Positions 26,485-35,014 of a DNA stretch of 48,553 nucleotides are shown here, piece by piece. The notes beneath the pieces were generated by a model. That model did no database searches and was not told the origin of the DNA. It saw only the letters and a program-made list of their open reading frames with translations. Location of the stretch: NCBI GenBank assembly GCA_902802325.1, contig CADCLV010000011.1:1-48553 (forward strand). Reading direction: 5' to 3'. Position 1 is the stretch's first letter. Each line of letters begins with the position of its first letter. This DNA comes from Oscillospiraceae bacterium. GTDB taxonomy: Bacteria > Bacillota > Clostridia > Saccharofermentanales > Saccharofermentanaceae. The position numbers were made by a program, and so were the translations under genes.

Positions 26485-28863
26485 TCAGGCCAGTTCGACA
26501 GTGACTTCGTTTCCGGAGAACTGGATCATCGAGCCCCATTCATTGATCTCCGGAATGCCGGAACTGCAGGAAGCAATGCGGAATACACCGGCCAGAAGAA
26601 GCCGGATCGTGCCGAAGAGACCCTGGGTCGAAATCGTCATGCGGTTATCTTTCCGGAAAACTTTCACATAGCCGACATTCTTCAGATCTGACGAATATAC
26701 ATCGGTGCTGATCTCTTTTCCTTCCGGGATCTCGAACAAGGTGATCGTTGCATTTTCCGTATAACTGTAAACCGGCTTTTCGTCATTGGTGCCGGCTACC
26801 AGAATGGTACCCGGACGGGCCAGAAGCGGCATGGTATTGTAACTGTGCTGCTCGTTTTTCCAGATCGGACCTTCGACACGCTCACGGGTCAAAAGGTTGG
26901 TCCAGGTGCCGGAAGGTACATAGTAGCGGACGATGCCGTCTTCGGAAGTGATCGGAGCGACAAGGATCGAAGGACCGAACATGAACTGCTGGTCCAGCAT
27001 GGCTGTGTTCGGATCTTCAGGGAACTCCAGGATCATCGGCCGTGTCATCGGAATGCCCAGCGAACTGGACTCCACGGCGCAGGAGAAGATATAGGGCATC
27101 AGACCCAGCTTGAATTTTGCAAAAGTGGAAGTCTCTTCCAGTGCTTCCGGACCTAAAGACCAGAAAGTCTTTTCCTGCTCAAGTCCTCCGAGTGTTGCAT
27201 GGGGAAGGAACATAGCGGCCTGGTGCCAGCGCATGTAAAGATCCGGTGTCACCACATCCGAAAGTCCGGTGATGTTTTCACTCCAGTACGGGAAACCGCT
27301 CATGGAAAGGGAAAGACCGCATTGCAGGGCGGACTGCATGCCCGCGTAGGAGGAATCTTCGTTATCCAACGTCAGGCAGGAGAACTTCTGGGAACCGGCA
27401 AATCCGGCATGCGCCAGAAGGAAAGCATTGTTCTGCCCGTAGCGGCGCTCCAGTACTTCAAAGACAGCCTCGGAGAAGAGGGTCGGATAGAGATTATGCA
27501 TGCTGACCGGATCCAGCTCGTTTTTGTAGCTGATCCCCTGAGAGGCTGCGCGGATGCCATATGCCGGAGCGGCGACAGGTGCATCCGCACCGTAATCCAG
27601 CTGGAAGGAATCAACGCCCATGCGGATCAGGTCATCTACAAATTTCTGGTACCATGCGCGGGCGACCAGATTGGAAAAGTCCACAAGTCCGGAACCGGCC
27701 TGAATATGGTCGGTCTGGAACATGTCCCCATTTCCGAGATTTACGAAATAGTTTCCGTCGGATCCTTCCTGGAATTGCGGGGAAAGCTGGGAAATATACG
27801 GAGTCAGGGTCAGACAGATACGGATGCCCTGCTCATGCAGTTTCTTGATCATGTGCTGCGGGTTCGGGAAACGCTGCTCGTCCCAAAGGAAACTGGTCCA
27901 CTCGAAATCCTTCATCCAGCAGGGGCTTAAATGGATCACGGAAAGCGGTACGTTCATATTCTTGGCAAACTCGACCATGGAAAGGATCGAGTCTTCATCG
28001 AACTCTCCGTACTTCGGCGCCGACAGCCAGGAACCGAATGACCAGGCCGGCGGAAGCATCGGACGTCCGATCAGCTCGGAATAAATATCCAGAACATGTT
28101 TCATGGAAGCGCCGCCGATAAAGATATACTCCATGGTCTCGCCGGAAAGAGAGATCTGGGTGCGCTGGGTCACCACGTTTCCGTCTGTGGAAGTGGTGCA
28201 GTCATTTCCGATCTCATAGGACACGCATTCGGTACTGTTTACGAAAACACCATAGCCGCGGGAAGAAAGAATGAACGGCACACTCTTGGCGGAACTGCCG
28301 TAACGGATGCCTGCATCCTCGTTCCAGATGTTATAGCTGCCGCCGTTTCTTACGATGCTTCCGGGTATTTCGCCCAGACCGTAGATGCACTCCCCCTCGC
28401 TGAGAGTAAACTGTTCACGGATATAAGTGCTGCCGTCCGGGGCGGTAATATGTGCCATGCCGCCCAGCTCGGAAGAAGTCAGAAGACGTCCGGAATAGTA
28501 AAAAGAAATCCCCCATTCTCCGCTCTTGTTGAAATGCACTTCCAGAAGGCTGGAGGAGTAGACATATTCATTTTCGGTCTCACTGCTCAGGGGCTTAATG
28601 ATGGCACGGTTCAGTTCCATAACTGCTTTTGCCGCACGGGAACCTTTGTGATTACTGATTTTCACGGAGAACATGTTGGCGCCGATGGCACTGATGTGCA
28701 CAGACAAAAGTCCGCACCCGACGGCATCAGCCCGTCTTTCCTGAACGCGGTAAGGCGCCAGAAGCGTGATGCCGGCATCCGAGTAATCGATATCGGCAAT
28801 CTCCTTCGGATACTCAAGGGTATACCCTTCTTTTACTGTCCACAATCCATCTGTAAACTTCAT
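26485..28863 (-). CDS. Glycoside hydrolase family 31 protein with altered acid/base site
   Basis: A 792-residue protein starting at the ATG at 28863, which has AAGGAGGGT upstream; an earlier in-frame ATG is less likely. The (beta/alpha)8 domain has the GH31 landmarks WSFGSWLSAPKYGEFDED, a conserved-looking RFPNPQHMIKKLHEQGIRI and FQLDYGADAP with the putative nucleophile D423. The acid/base region, usually W-S-H-D-I-G-G in bacterial alpha-xylosidases/glucosidases, reads YWSENITGLSD, placing N530 where Asp is expected. The C-terminal beta domains (FGPSILVAPITSEDG) are complete. There is no signal peptide, so it is cytoplasmic. It may act on an unusual alpha-glycoside or by a modified mechanism. 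Confidence 0.88.
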   Translation of the reverse strand: MKFTDGLWTVKEGYTLEYPKEIADIDYSDAGITLLAPYRVQERRADAVGCGLLSVHISAIGANMFSVKISNHKGSRAAKAVMELNRAIIKPLSSETENEYVYSSSLLEVHFNKSGEWGISFYYSGRLLTSSELGGMAHITAPDGSTYIREQFTLSEGECIYGLGEIPGSIVRNGGSYNIWNEDAGIRYGSSAKSVPFILSSRGYGVFVNSTECVSYEIGNDCTTSTDGNVVTQRTQISLSGETMEYIFIGGASMKHVLDIYSELIGRPMLPPAWSFGSWLSAPKYGEFDEDSILSMVEFAKNMNVPLSVIHLSPCWMKDFEWTSFLWDEQRFPNPQHMIKKLHEQGIRICLTLTPYISQLSPQFQEGSDGNYFVNLGNGDMFQTDHIQAGSGLVDFSNLVARAWYQKFVDDLIRMGVDSFQLDYGADAPVAAPAYGIRAASQGISYKNELDPVSMHNLYPTLFSEAVFEVLERRYGQNNAFLLAHAGFAGSQKFSCLTLDNEDSSYAGMQSALQCGLSLSMSGFPYWSENITGLSDVVTPDLYMRWHQAAMFLPHATLGGLEQEKTFWSLGPEALEETSTFAKFKLGLMPYIFSCAVESSSLGIPMTRPMILEFPEDPNTAMLDQQFMFGPSILVAPITSEDGIVRYYVPSGTWTNLLTRERVEGPIWKNEQHSYNTMPLLARPGTILVAGTNDEKPVYSYTENATITLFEIPEGKEISTDVYSSDLKNVGYVKVFRKDNRMTISTQGLFGTIRLLLAGVFRIASCSSGIPEINEWGSMIQFSGNEVTVELA

Positions 28864-28931
28864 AACGTACCCTCCTTGCATCCTGCATTCTCTGCAGGGT
28901 GGTTGATATGGGAACACAAGTCTCCAATTAA

Positions 28932-28940
28932 ATTATAGCA
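28932..28940 (-). promoter_or_regulatory. Extended -10 promoter of the GH31 gene
   Basis: On the minus strand the sequence is TGCTATAAT, a perfect extended -10 without an obvious -35. It lies about 70 bases upstream of the GH31 ATG. The 244-base divergent region (28864-29107) otherwise holds only a TGGTATACT element on the plus strand at 29037-29045 for the next gene. Confidence 0.5.
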
Positions 28941-29036
28941 GAGGCCCCCGCAAGAAGGGGAACAGAATTCCTACTGCTATGTTGCAGTTATGTGAAAAAA
29001 TCTGATGAAAAGAAGAGTGATTTCCCCAAGGGAGAT

Positions 29037-29045
29037 GGTATACTG
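29037..29045 (+). promoter_or_regulatory. Candidate extended -10 promoter of the Fe-ADH-like gene
   Basis: TGGTATACT on the plus strand, about 60 bases before the ATG at 29108. An AAGGAG site lies between them. No good -35 is visible. Confidence 0.4.
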
Positions 29046-29107
29046 AAAAAAAGACCGGATGATCCGGTTTTGATTTTATCCTCGTTACAAGGAGATCCGA
29101 TCATTTT

Positions 29108-30295
29108 ATGAGCTCGCCTGGAAAACTTCTGGCCTATGCCCGCAAAATGCACAATTGCCGACAGGAAGTCCTGGCGGATTCGGGGGCTTTTCTGCAGCTT
29201 GCCGATCTCCTTTTGAAACAGAATAAACGACGGATCCTTCTTCTTTCCGGAAAGCAGACACAGAAACTGAAACTGTATGACCAGTTTGTCGATATTCTTC
29301 AAAACGGCGGCGCCAAGGTGTTTATCTGGGTCCATGAAGGAAAGCTTCCGGAACGCGCAGCGGTAGATAAATGTGCAGTGGAATGCCAGACCTATAACTG
29401 TGATGCGATCGTGGCTTTCGGTGGCGGTACCATTATCGACATGGCAAAGATGGTGTCGGTCCGCATGACGAATCCTTATTCGTCTTTATATCAGATGCGG
29501 GGAGTCGATTGTATTTATGCGCCGGGCGTGGATCTTTATGTAGTCTCGACTACCGGAAGCGGAGCGGAGGGCAGTGCCTGTGCTCTGATCCGTCAGGATC
29601 AATATATAAGTATGTATTATAGCCGGTATCTGATCCCTAAGACCGTGGTCCTGGATCCGGATCTGGTTTTGCGTCTTCCCATGGAAAATATGGCGTCGGC
29701 GGCGATCCTTGCACTGACTCATGCCGTGGAAGCATATATCAGCCCGGTTTCGGAAGAATTTCCGGCAGACCGGGCCAATGTGCTGATCTCGCTTCCGATC
29801 TTTTTTTCATATCTGGAAAAGTGCTACAAGCATGGCGTCGATAATGACACGTATCTTCAGATCATGATGGCGCCGTACTATGCAGGGGTGGCGGCAAGAC
29901 GCATAGGCTTTGGCTACACCCATAGTTTTGCCATGTATATGGCAGACCGGTATGACATGGCGCCTGGCTGTATCTGTGCGACGATGCTGCCTGTTGTTCT
30001 GGAATATGAATTGGACGAGGTGAAAGAGGACCTGGCGGAACTTGCCCGCGCGGCACATCTCTGCTCATCCCGTGCCACTTCAGAAGAGGCGGCCCGTGCT
30101 TTCATTTCCGGCTTCCAGAGCTTATGCCGCCGAGTCGGGCTGGATAGTAAATCTCCTGCGATCCAAAATGAAGATGTACCGGATCTGGCGGAGCTGGTTT
30201 TGAATGATGCAAAGCAGTGGCGTCATCCGAAAAAGATGAAAACGAAGCAGGCAGCGGCGCTGCTCCGAAAAGTACAAAACGGAAAAAAGGGTTAA
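29108..30295 (+). CDS. Iron-containing alcohol dehydrogenase-like protein, metal site degenerate
   Basis: A 395-residue member of the iron-type ADH superfamily. The NAD-binding part has the GGGS-like motif FGGGTIIDMAKMV (about residues 104-116) and STTGSGAEGSACALI. Compared with FucO-type enzymes, two of the four metal ligands are gone. The Asp position is L201 (AAILALTHAVEAY) and the last His position is P286 (DMAPGC), while H205 and H272 remain; the nearby catalytic-region His is M276. The protein probably does not bind iron in the usual way. It is followed four bases later by cca, in one transcript. A dehydrogenase with other chemistry or a non-enzymatic role are both open. Confidence 0.85.
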   Translation: MSSPGKLLAYARKMHNCRQEVLADSGAFLQLADLLLKQNKRRILLLSGKQTQKLKLYDQFVDILQNGGAKVFIWVHEGKLPERAAVDKCAVECQTYNCDAIVAFGGGTIIDMAKMVSVRMTNPYSSLYQMRGVDCIYAPGVDLYVVSTTGSGAEGSACALIRQDQYISMYYSRYLIPKTVVLDPDLVLRLPMENMASAAILALTHAVEAYISPVSEEFPADRANVLISLPIFFSYLEKCYKHGVDNDTYLQIMMAPYYAGVAARRIGFGYTHSFAMYMADRYDMAPGCICATMLPVVLEYELDEVKEDLAELARAAHLCSSRATSEEAARAFISGFQSLCRRVGLDSKSPAIQNEDVPDLAELVLNDAKQWRHPKKMKTKQAAALLRKVQNGKKG

Positions 30296-30299
30296 GCGT

Positions 30300-31676
30300 A
30301 TGCAGGAAACGGTAAAGGTCGGCTATATATTACCGGAACCTCTGAAGCGGGTCCTCAAGAGGATCGAAGAGCATGATTTCGAAGCCTATGTAGTGGGTGG
30401 TGCAGTACGGGATATCCTTCTTTCAAAGACACCGGATGATTTTGATGTTACGACTTCGGCAACTCCGGAAGAACTCCGGGAGATCTTCGGGGAGAAAAAC
30501 TGGCATCCCACAGGTATCCGGCATGGAACCGTCACCATCGTTGAAGATGGATTTCCTTTTGAAATCACGACTTTCCGTGTAGATGGAGACTATACTGATT
30601 CCCGGCATCCGGATGAAGTACGTTTTACCCGGTCTTTAAAAGAAGATGTGATGCGCCGGGATTTTACCATCAATGCCATGGCCCTTGGTGAGGATGGACG
30701 GATCATTGACTATTGCGGCGGCATCGAGGATCTGAAAGCAAAAAAGATCAGAACTGTCGGCGATCCCCGGAAGCGTTTTGAAGAAGATGCGCTTCGTATT
30801 CTTCGCGGGCTCCGCTTTTCGGCGGAACTTGGTTTTTCAATAGAAAAAGAGACATCGAAAGAGATATTCCGTCAAAAAGATGCCTTATGCCATCTTTCTG
30901 CGGAACGGATCTGGAAAGAGTTCTCACGGCTTTTATGCGGGGCATACTGCGTGCCTGTTCTTCGGAAATATTTTGACGTGTTCGCTGTTTTTATTCCGGA
31001 GATCCGCCCGATGAAGGGATTTGAGCAGCATAACCCCCACCATATTTACGATGTATGGGAGCATACCCTGGTATCGATCCTGTCGATCCGGCCCGAACTG
31101 ATATTGCGGCTGACGATGCTTTTCCATGATATCGGAAAACCGGACTGCTTTGAAATGGACGAAGCCGGTGTCGGGCATTTCCGCGGACATATGAAGATCA
31201 GCGCAGAGAAGGCAGATGAGATCCTTCGCCGGCTGAAGGTGGATACACAGACGAGAGAAACCACGGTCCTTCTGATCAAGGCACACGATGTGGCGATGAT
31301 GCCTGTAAACCTCCGTATGGTACGCCGGCGACTGGCACAGTATGGAGAAGAGAACCTGCGGCGGCTTTTAGAGGTAAAGCGGGCGGATACATTAGCTCAT
31401 TCTTCGCAAAGTGCATATAGATTAAAGGAATTACAGTATTTCGAGGAACTCCTGGATCAGGCGATCCGTGAAAAGATGTGTTTTTCTTATTCTGATCTGG
31501 AAATCACCGGAAAAGACCTGATCGCACTGGGAATTCCGGCAGGACCGGTGATCGGAAAGGTGAAAAAACAGCTTTTGGACGAGGTTATTGACGGGAATCT
31601 GAAAAATGAAAAAAGTGCCCTGAATGCCCGTGCCACAGGCCTTTGGACCGACTTAAAACAACAGGGCTCCTTTTGA
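30300..31676 (+). CDS. cca: CCA tRNA nucleotidyltransferase
   Basis: This enzyme adds or repairs the 3' CCA of tRNAs. The 458-residue product has the class II nucleotidyltransferase head: GGAVRD (residues 33-38), the DxD metal site in PDDFDVTT and RRDFTINAMAL. The ATP/CTP-selecting neck has EDALRILRGLRFSAELGF, and a C-terminal HD domain carries LFHDIGKPDC (about residue 275). The HD domain suggests phosphodiesterase repair activity as in other bacterial enzymes. The sole tRNA in the window encodes CCA, so here the enzyme may mainly do repair. Confidence 0.96.
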   Translation: MQETVKVGYILPEPLKRVLKRIEEHDFEAYVVGGAVRDILLSKTPDDFDVTTSATPEELREIFGEKNWHPTGIRHGTVTIVEDGFPFEITTFRVDGDYTDSRHPDEVRFTRSLKEDVMRRDFTINAMALGEDGRIIDYCGGIEDLKAKKIRTVGDPRKRFEEDALRILRGLRFSAELGFSIEKETSKEIFRQKDALCHLSAERIWKEFSRLLCGAYCVPVLRKYFDVFAVFIPEIRPMKGFEQHNPHHIYDVWEHTLVSILSIRPELILRLTMLFHDIGKPDCFEMDEAGVGHFRGHMKISAEKADEILRRLKVDTQTRETTVLLIKAHDVAMMPVNLRMVRRRLAQYGEENLRRLLEVKRADTLAHSSQSAYRLKELQYFEELLDQAIREKMCFSYSDLEITGKDLIALGIPAGPVIGKVKKQLLDEVIDGNLKNEKSALNARATGLWTDLKQQGSF

Positions 31677-31750
31677 ATTGTGAACTTAATTTCACATTTT
31701 GACACATTCGTGCATACAATTACACAAACGAAATACGCGAACTATACAGA

Positions 31751-31775
31751 AAAGTTGTGTAAGATGCACAACTTT
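31751..31775. repeat. Inverted repeat in an AT-rich intergenic region
   Basis: AAAGTTGTG (31751-31759) and CACAACTTT (31767-31775) form a 9-bp perfect inverted repeat, 10 bp with a G-T pair. A smaller inverted repeat, TGTGAA/TTCACA, lies just after the cca stop. Without T-runs these look more like operators than terminators. The rest of the 282-base gap (31677-31958) is AT-rich and holds a TGCTAGAAT extended -10 candidate about 100 bases before the next gene. Confidence 0.6.
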
Positions 31776-31958
31776 GAAATCCTGTATACAACTTTTTCAT
31801 AATTTCGATACAAATTGTGACAAAAAAGTGACAAAAACCACAAGAATTTGAACTTTCCCATTGCTAGAATAAAACCATAAACAAACACGACATCTAAGGC
31901 GACAGACATCAAGAGGAAAACAGAGAATTAGACAACCAAGTTAAAGGGGGAGAATACC

Positions 31959-32624
31959 ATGAAAAACAGAAGAGGTTTTACATTAGTTGAAATGATGTGT
32001 GTCGTCGCAATCATTATTTTCTTATCGGCAGTGACGATCACAGGTTTCTCGCAGTATACAAAGAGAGCAAAAGATATGAAGGCAAGCGTAGAGGCGCACA
32101 GTGCAGCATATGTTTCTCAGGAAAACCAGATCAAAAATCTTCTGATGACAACCAGAGAACATATCCAGCACCCGACAACCGACACACAGCCGCACTACAA
32201 TCAGACACAGCCGACACAGCCGACAGCAGCTCCGACACAGCCGACAGCAGCTCCGACGCAGCCGACAACACCGCCGACACAGCCGACCACACCTCCGACT
32301 CAGGCAACAGAACCGTCCACTCAGCCGACAGCAGCTCCGACGCAGCCGCAGAACAATAATACGAATGCTCCTGGAAGCAGCGTTGAGATGAAATCCGGTT
32401 GGTGGGACAGCAAACTGAAGTTCAATAAGAAAGTGACTGAGGCGATCATCAGAACAGACGGAACCGGTTTCCAGGTGAATGCGAACGGTAAGTACAGCGT
32501 TGAAGATCTTGGAAATGGACGTTATAAAGTAAAATTTGTTGCACAGGGCTGGGGCCAGACAGAAAAGAATATCCCCTTCCACGTCGACAATGCCAACACC
32601 TTCGTAATCGAGAGCTTCAGCTGA
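31959..32624 (+). CDS. Orphan prepilin-like protein with a Thr/Gln/Pro repeat stalk
   Basis: A 221-residue protein beginning MKNRRGFTLVEMMCVVAIII, a textbook class III/type IV prepilin motif: prepilin peptidase cleavage after G6, then F+1 and E+5, and one hydrophobic helix. Residues about 69-131 are a low-complexity stalk of TQPTAAP/TQPTTPP repeats, likely extended and possibly glycosylated. The C-terminal part (about 140-221) is a small beta-rich domain ending NTFVIESFS. A GGGGGAG site precedes the ATG. No pilus assembly ATPase, platform protein or peptidase gene is in the window, so it must use machinery encoded elsewhere or act alone. Confidence 0.8.
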   Translation: MKNRRGFTLVEMMCVVAIIIFLSAVTITGFSQYTKRAKDMKASVEAHSAAYVSQENQIKNLLMTTREHIQHPTTDTQPHYNQTQPTQPTAAPTQPTAAPTQPTTPPTQPTTPPTQATEPSTQPTAAPTQPQNNNTNAPGSSVEMKSGWWDSKLKFNKKVTEAIIRTDGTGFQVNANGKYSVEDLGNGRYKVKFVAQGWGQTEKNIPFHVDNANTFVIESFS

Positions 32625-32720
32625 CTCGAACGACAGGTAAGATGAATTAGCCACTATCCGATGACAGATTGGAGACAATAGAGAACTGACATCTTAGGAC
32701 ATCATACGTTTTCCTTCGGA

Positions 32721-32752
32721 GGCCGCCCTTTAACCGGGGCGGCCTTATCGTG
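32721..32752 (+). terminator. Terminator after the prepilin gene
   Basis: A 9-bp GC-rich stem AGGCCGCCC (32721-32729) / GGGCGGCCT (32738-32746) with an 8-base loop. The tail is TATCGTG, so the T-tract is weak. Confidence 0.6.
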
Positions 32753-32866
32753 TATTTACAAATCTGTAAAAAAGCCGTGCTTTTTCCGCCATATCGTATT
32801 AGTATAATATGTAACAGAAACTGCAAAGCTGACTATTGGGGATGGCTAAGTGTAGCAGGGGGAAAT

Positions 32867-33865
32867 ATGAAATTACAGGGGATTGCAAGGATCATATCCA
32901 AGAATCTAACGGTCGTATCTATCGCGTCCGCGTTTTTGCTGGGCGTGCTTGGCATGACCGGACTTCAGGATAAGATCTTTGATACGTCCACCTGGTTCAT
33001 GTCTCCGGCTGAGGTAGAAGAAAAGTTTGGCGAGGATGAGGATACAAATAATTTGCCGGATAATACCGGAAACTCTCAGCAGGGACAAGAAATCACCAAT
33101 TCTGAAAACGGTTTGGAAGTGAATTCTTCCGAGACAAAAGAAAATGAGACGGAGCTTTCTTCGGATAATACATCTGAAACGGGCAGCTCCGCCGTGACTT
33201 CTCTTTCCGAGACTTCGGCCACGACAGAGAGCCAGACCTCGGAACAATCTGAAGCCAGTGTTTCGGAAACCAGCCGGCCGGCCGATGAGAGTACTACCCA
33301 GGAAGAGACGAAGACTTCTTCGACAGTAAAGGAAGAAACGACCACGGCGGCACCTGAAGAGACCACCGAACCGGTGGAGGAAACTACGGAAGAAGAGACC
33401 ACCCTGGAAGAAACCACCACCCTGGAAGAAACCACAACTACGACTACTGAAGAGACAACTACTGCGGCAGCCGAACCGGCTTCCCTGGGAGATACCAGCG
33501 GATCTTATGATGACGATATGGCACGGGAAGTACTGGATCTGGTAAATGAGATCCGTGCCAACAACGGTCTTTCTCCTCTGGAGTGGAACGGCTCTCTGGC
33601 AAAGTGTGCAAAGGTCCGTGCTTCTGAGCTTCCGGTAAAGTGGTCCCACACCCGTCCGGATGGTTCCAAGTGGTATACGGTAAATCCGGATATCATGTAC
33701 GGTGAGAATCTGGCAAAGGGTCAGACTTCCGCATCTGCGGCAGTAAATGCCTGGATGGAATCCGAGACACACCGTGCCAATATTATGGCAGACTATAACA
33801 CTTTGGGCGTGGCTTGCTACTATTGCGATGGTGCGTACTACTGGGTACAGGAGTTCGGATACTGA
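32867..33865 (+). CDS. Secreted CAP (SCP/PR1)-domain protein on a Thr/Glu-rich stalk
   Basis: A 332-residue protein from the ATG at 32867, which has AGGGGGA upstream; the frame is open further 5' but lacks a site there. An N-terminal hydrophobic segment (about 12-32) works as signal peptide or anchor. Residues about 60-205 are low-complexity Ser/Thr/Glu with TTEETT-type repeats. The C-terminal 125 residues are a CAP domain: MAREVLDLVNEIRANNGLSPLEW, WSHTRPDG, YGENLAKG, WMESETHRANIM and a CYYCDGAYYWVQEFGY end, keeping the two His and Glu of the usual site. CAP proteins of Clostridia are secreted, often wall-related, with unclear activity. Confidence 0.87.
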   Translation: MKLQGIARIISKNLTVVSIASAFLLGVLGMTGLQDKIFDTSTWFMSPAEVEEKFGEDEDTNNLPDNTGNSQQGQEITNSENGLEVNSSETKENETELSSDNTSETGSSAVTSLSETSATTESQTSEQSEASVSETSRPADESTTQEETKTSSTVKEETTTAAPEETTEPVEETTEEETTLEETTTLEETTTTTTEETTTAAAEPASLGDTSGSYDDDMAREVLDLVNEIRANNGLSPLEWNGSLAKCAKVRASELPVKWSHTRPDGSKWYTVNPDIMYGENLAKGQTSASAAVNAWMESETHRANIMADYNTLGVACYYCDGAYYWVQEFGY

Positions 33866-33870
33866 GTACA

Positions 33871-34317
33871 GTGGAAAAATCACCCAAGACTCCCTTTATA
33901 TATAGAAACTATGTGCGGTGGCCGTTGATGATCGGTATGGTTTTGGTCGTCCTTTTCGGCCTGGCATACAGTTTTTTTATCGATCCGACAAAGTCTCCCG
34001 ATGCCACATTCCCTTGTGTGACGCGGGAGGCTTTTGGCATTTACTGTCCCGGATGCGGGGACACAAGAGCGCTTCATGCTTTGACCCATGGAAGGATCCT
34101 TACGGCATTTGATTATAATTTTCTGTTTCCGTTTATTGTCATCATTCTGGCCTGGTATTTCCTGGTAGGATTAACGACTTTATTCTTCAAAAAACGCGTC
34201 ATGTGGATCCCGCAAAGCCTTCCGACCTGGGGGATCGTGATGCTGTGCGTGACGATCGTTGCCTTCACGGTTTTTAGAAATCTTCCCTGGTGGCCGTTTA
34301 CGATCCTGGCTCCTTGA
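33871..34317 (+). CDS. DUF2752 membrane protein
   Basis: A 148-residue protein with about three transmembrane helices (near residues 17-37, 88-108 and 115-135). It carries the DUF2752 hallmark CPGCGDTRALHAL (about 60-72), with FGIYCPGCG before it. The start is probably the GTG at 33871, five bases after the CAP gene stop, giving MEKSPKTPFIY; the ribosome binding site is weak, so a start at a downstream ATG (33928 region) is possible. The CxxCG motif suggests a redox or metal-binding site at the membrane, but the family's function is not known to me. Confidence 0.72.
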   Translation: MEKSPKTPFIYRNYVRWPLMIGMVLVVLFGLAYSFFIDPTKSPDATFPCVTREAFGIYCPGCGDTRALHALTHGRILTAFDYNFLFPFIVIILAWYFLVGLTTLFFKKRVMWIPQSLPTWGIVMLCVTIVAFTVFRNLPWWPFTILAP

Positions 34318-34466
34318 ACACGCTGTAATTCCGTATATTGAGAGAGTTAAGCATTTATAAAGAAACGAATCTGGATATTGCGAAAGAACTCTTGACACAT
34401 TATTATTACTTATAGTGAATGCATCCGGTCAGATGCACCGGATGTCGATATGAGGAGGAATTTGAT

Positions 34467-34997
34467 ATGGCTATTTGCAGATATTGTGGCGCAGAAACAG
34501 GTAACTCTCCGTTTTGCCAGAATTGTGGCGCGAAGGTAGAAGCGGCACCGGCTTCCCAGCCGATCCCGCAGGAGCAGCCGGCTTTTACACCGGATACGAT
34601 CCCGACACAGCCGCAGAGCTACTCGATCCCGACACAGCCGACATATTATACACCGGGTGGAGCCGGCGGACTTATGGCAGGAAACATCATTGCGATCATC
34701 CTGGGTGTGGTCTGCTGCTGCTTTACTTACTTTATTTCTCTTGTCACGATGATTCTGGGTATCATCGGTGTGGTTTATGCCTCTAAGGTAAAATCAAGCA
34801 TGAGCCCGGAAGAAGAACGGCACAACCGTAATCTCTCCCGCATTATGATGATCATCGGCTATGTGGTACTGCTGCTTGGCCTTATTGTTTTCATCGGTAT
34901 GATCCTTACCTCTTCGAATGGTTTCGAAGGATTGAAGGAAACCTGGAATTCGATTTATGAGTCTGTATCGATTTCCATGGCTGAGGGCGGCAAATAA
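34467..34997 (+). CDS. Zinc-ribbon membrane protein
   Basis: A 176-residue protein starting at the ATG at 34467, which has GAGGAGG upstream. It opens with a zinc ribbon (C4, C7, C17, C20 in MAICRYCGAETGNSPFCQNC). A Pro/Thr/Gln-rich linker (about 25-70) follows, then three hydrophobic segments (about 72-110 in two parts, and 132-152) with the GIIGVVYASKVKSSM pattern of DUF4190-like domains. The N-terminal ribbon should lie in the cytoplasm. Two more zinc-ribbon genes follow at once on the same strand. The function is unknown. Confidence 0.78.
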   Translation: MAICRYCGAETGNSPFCQNCGAKVEAAPASQPIPQEQPAFTPDTIPTQPQSYSIPTQPTYYTPGGAGGLMAGNIIAIILGVVCCCFTYFISLVTMILGIIGVVYASKVKSSMSPEEERHNRNLSRIMMIIGYVVLLLGLIVFIGMILTSSNGFEGLKETWNSIYESVSISMAEGGK

Positions 34998-35014
34998 TTA
35001 TTTGGGGATACACT

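Noticed and set aside
32760..32866. A riboswitch in the leader of the CAP-domain gene
   Set aside because: The leader has a TATAAT box and a G-rich ribosome binding site, but I could not match any conserved riboswitch core or see a switchable terminator.
34392..34420. A sigma-A promoter before the first zinc-ribbon gene (TTGACA ... TATAGT)
   Set aside because: The spacer between TTGACA and TATAGT is only 13 bases, too short for normal use, so I did not list it as a feature.
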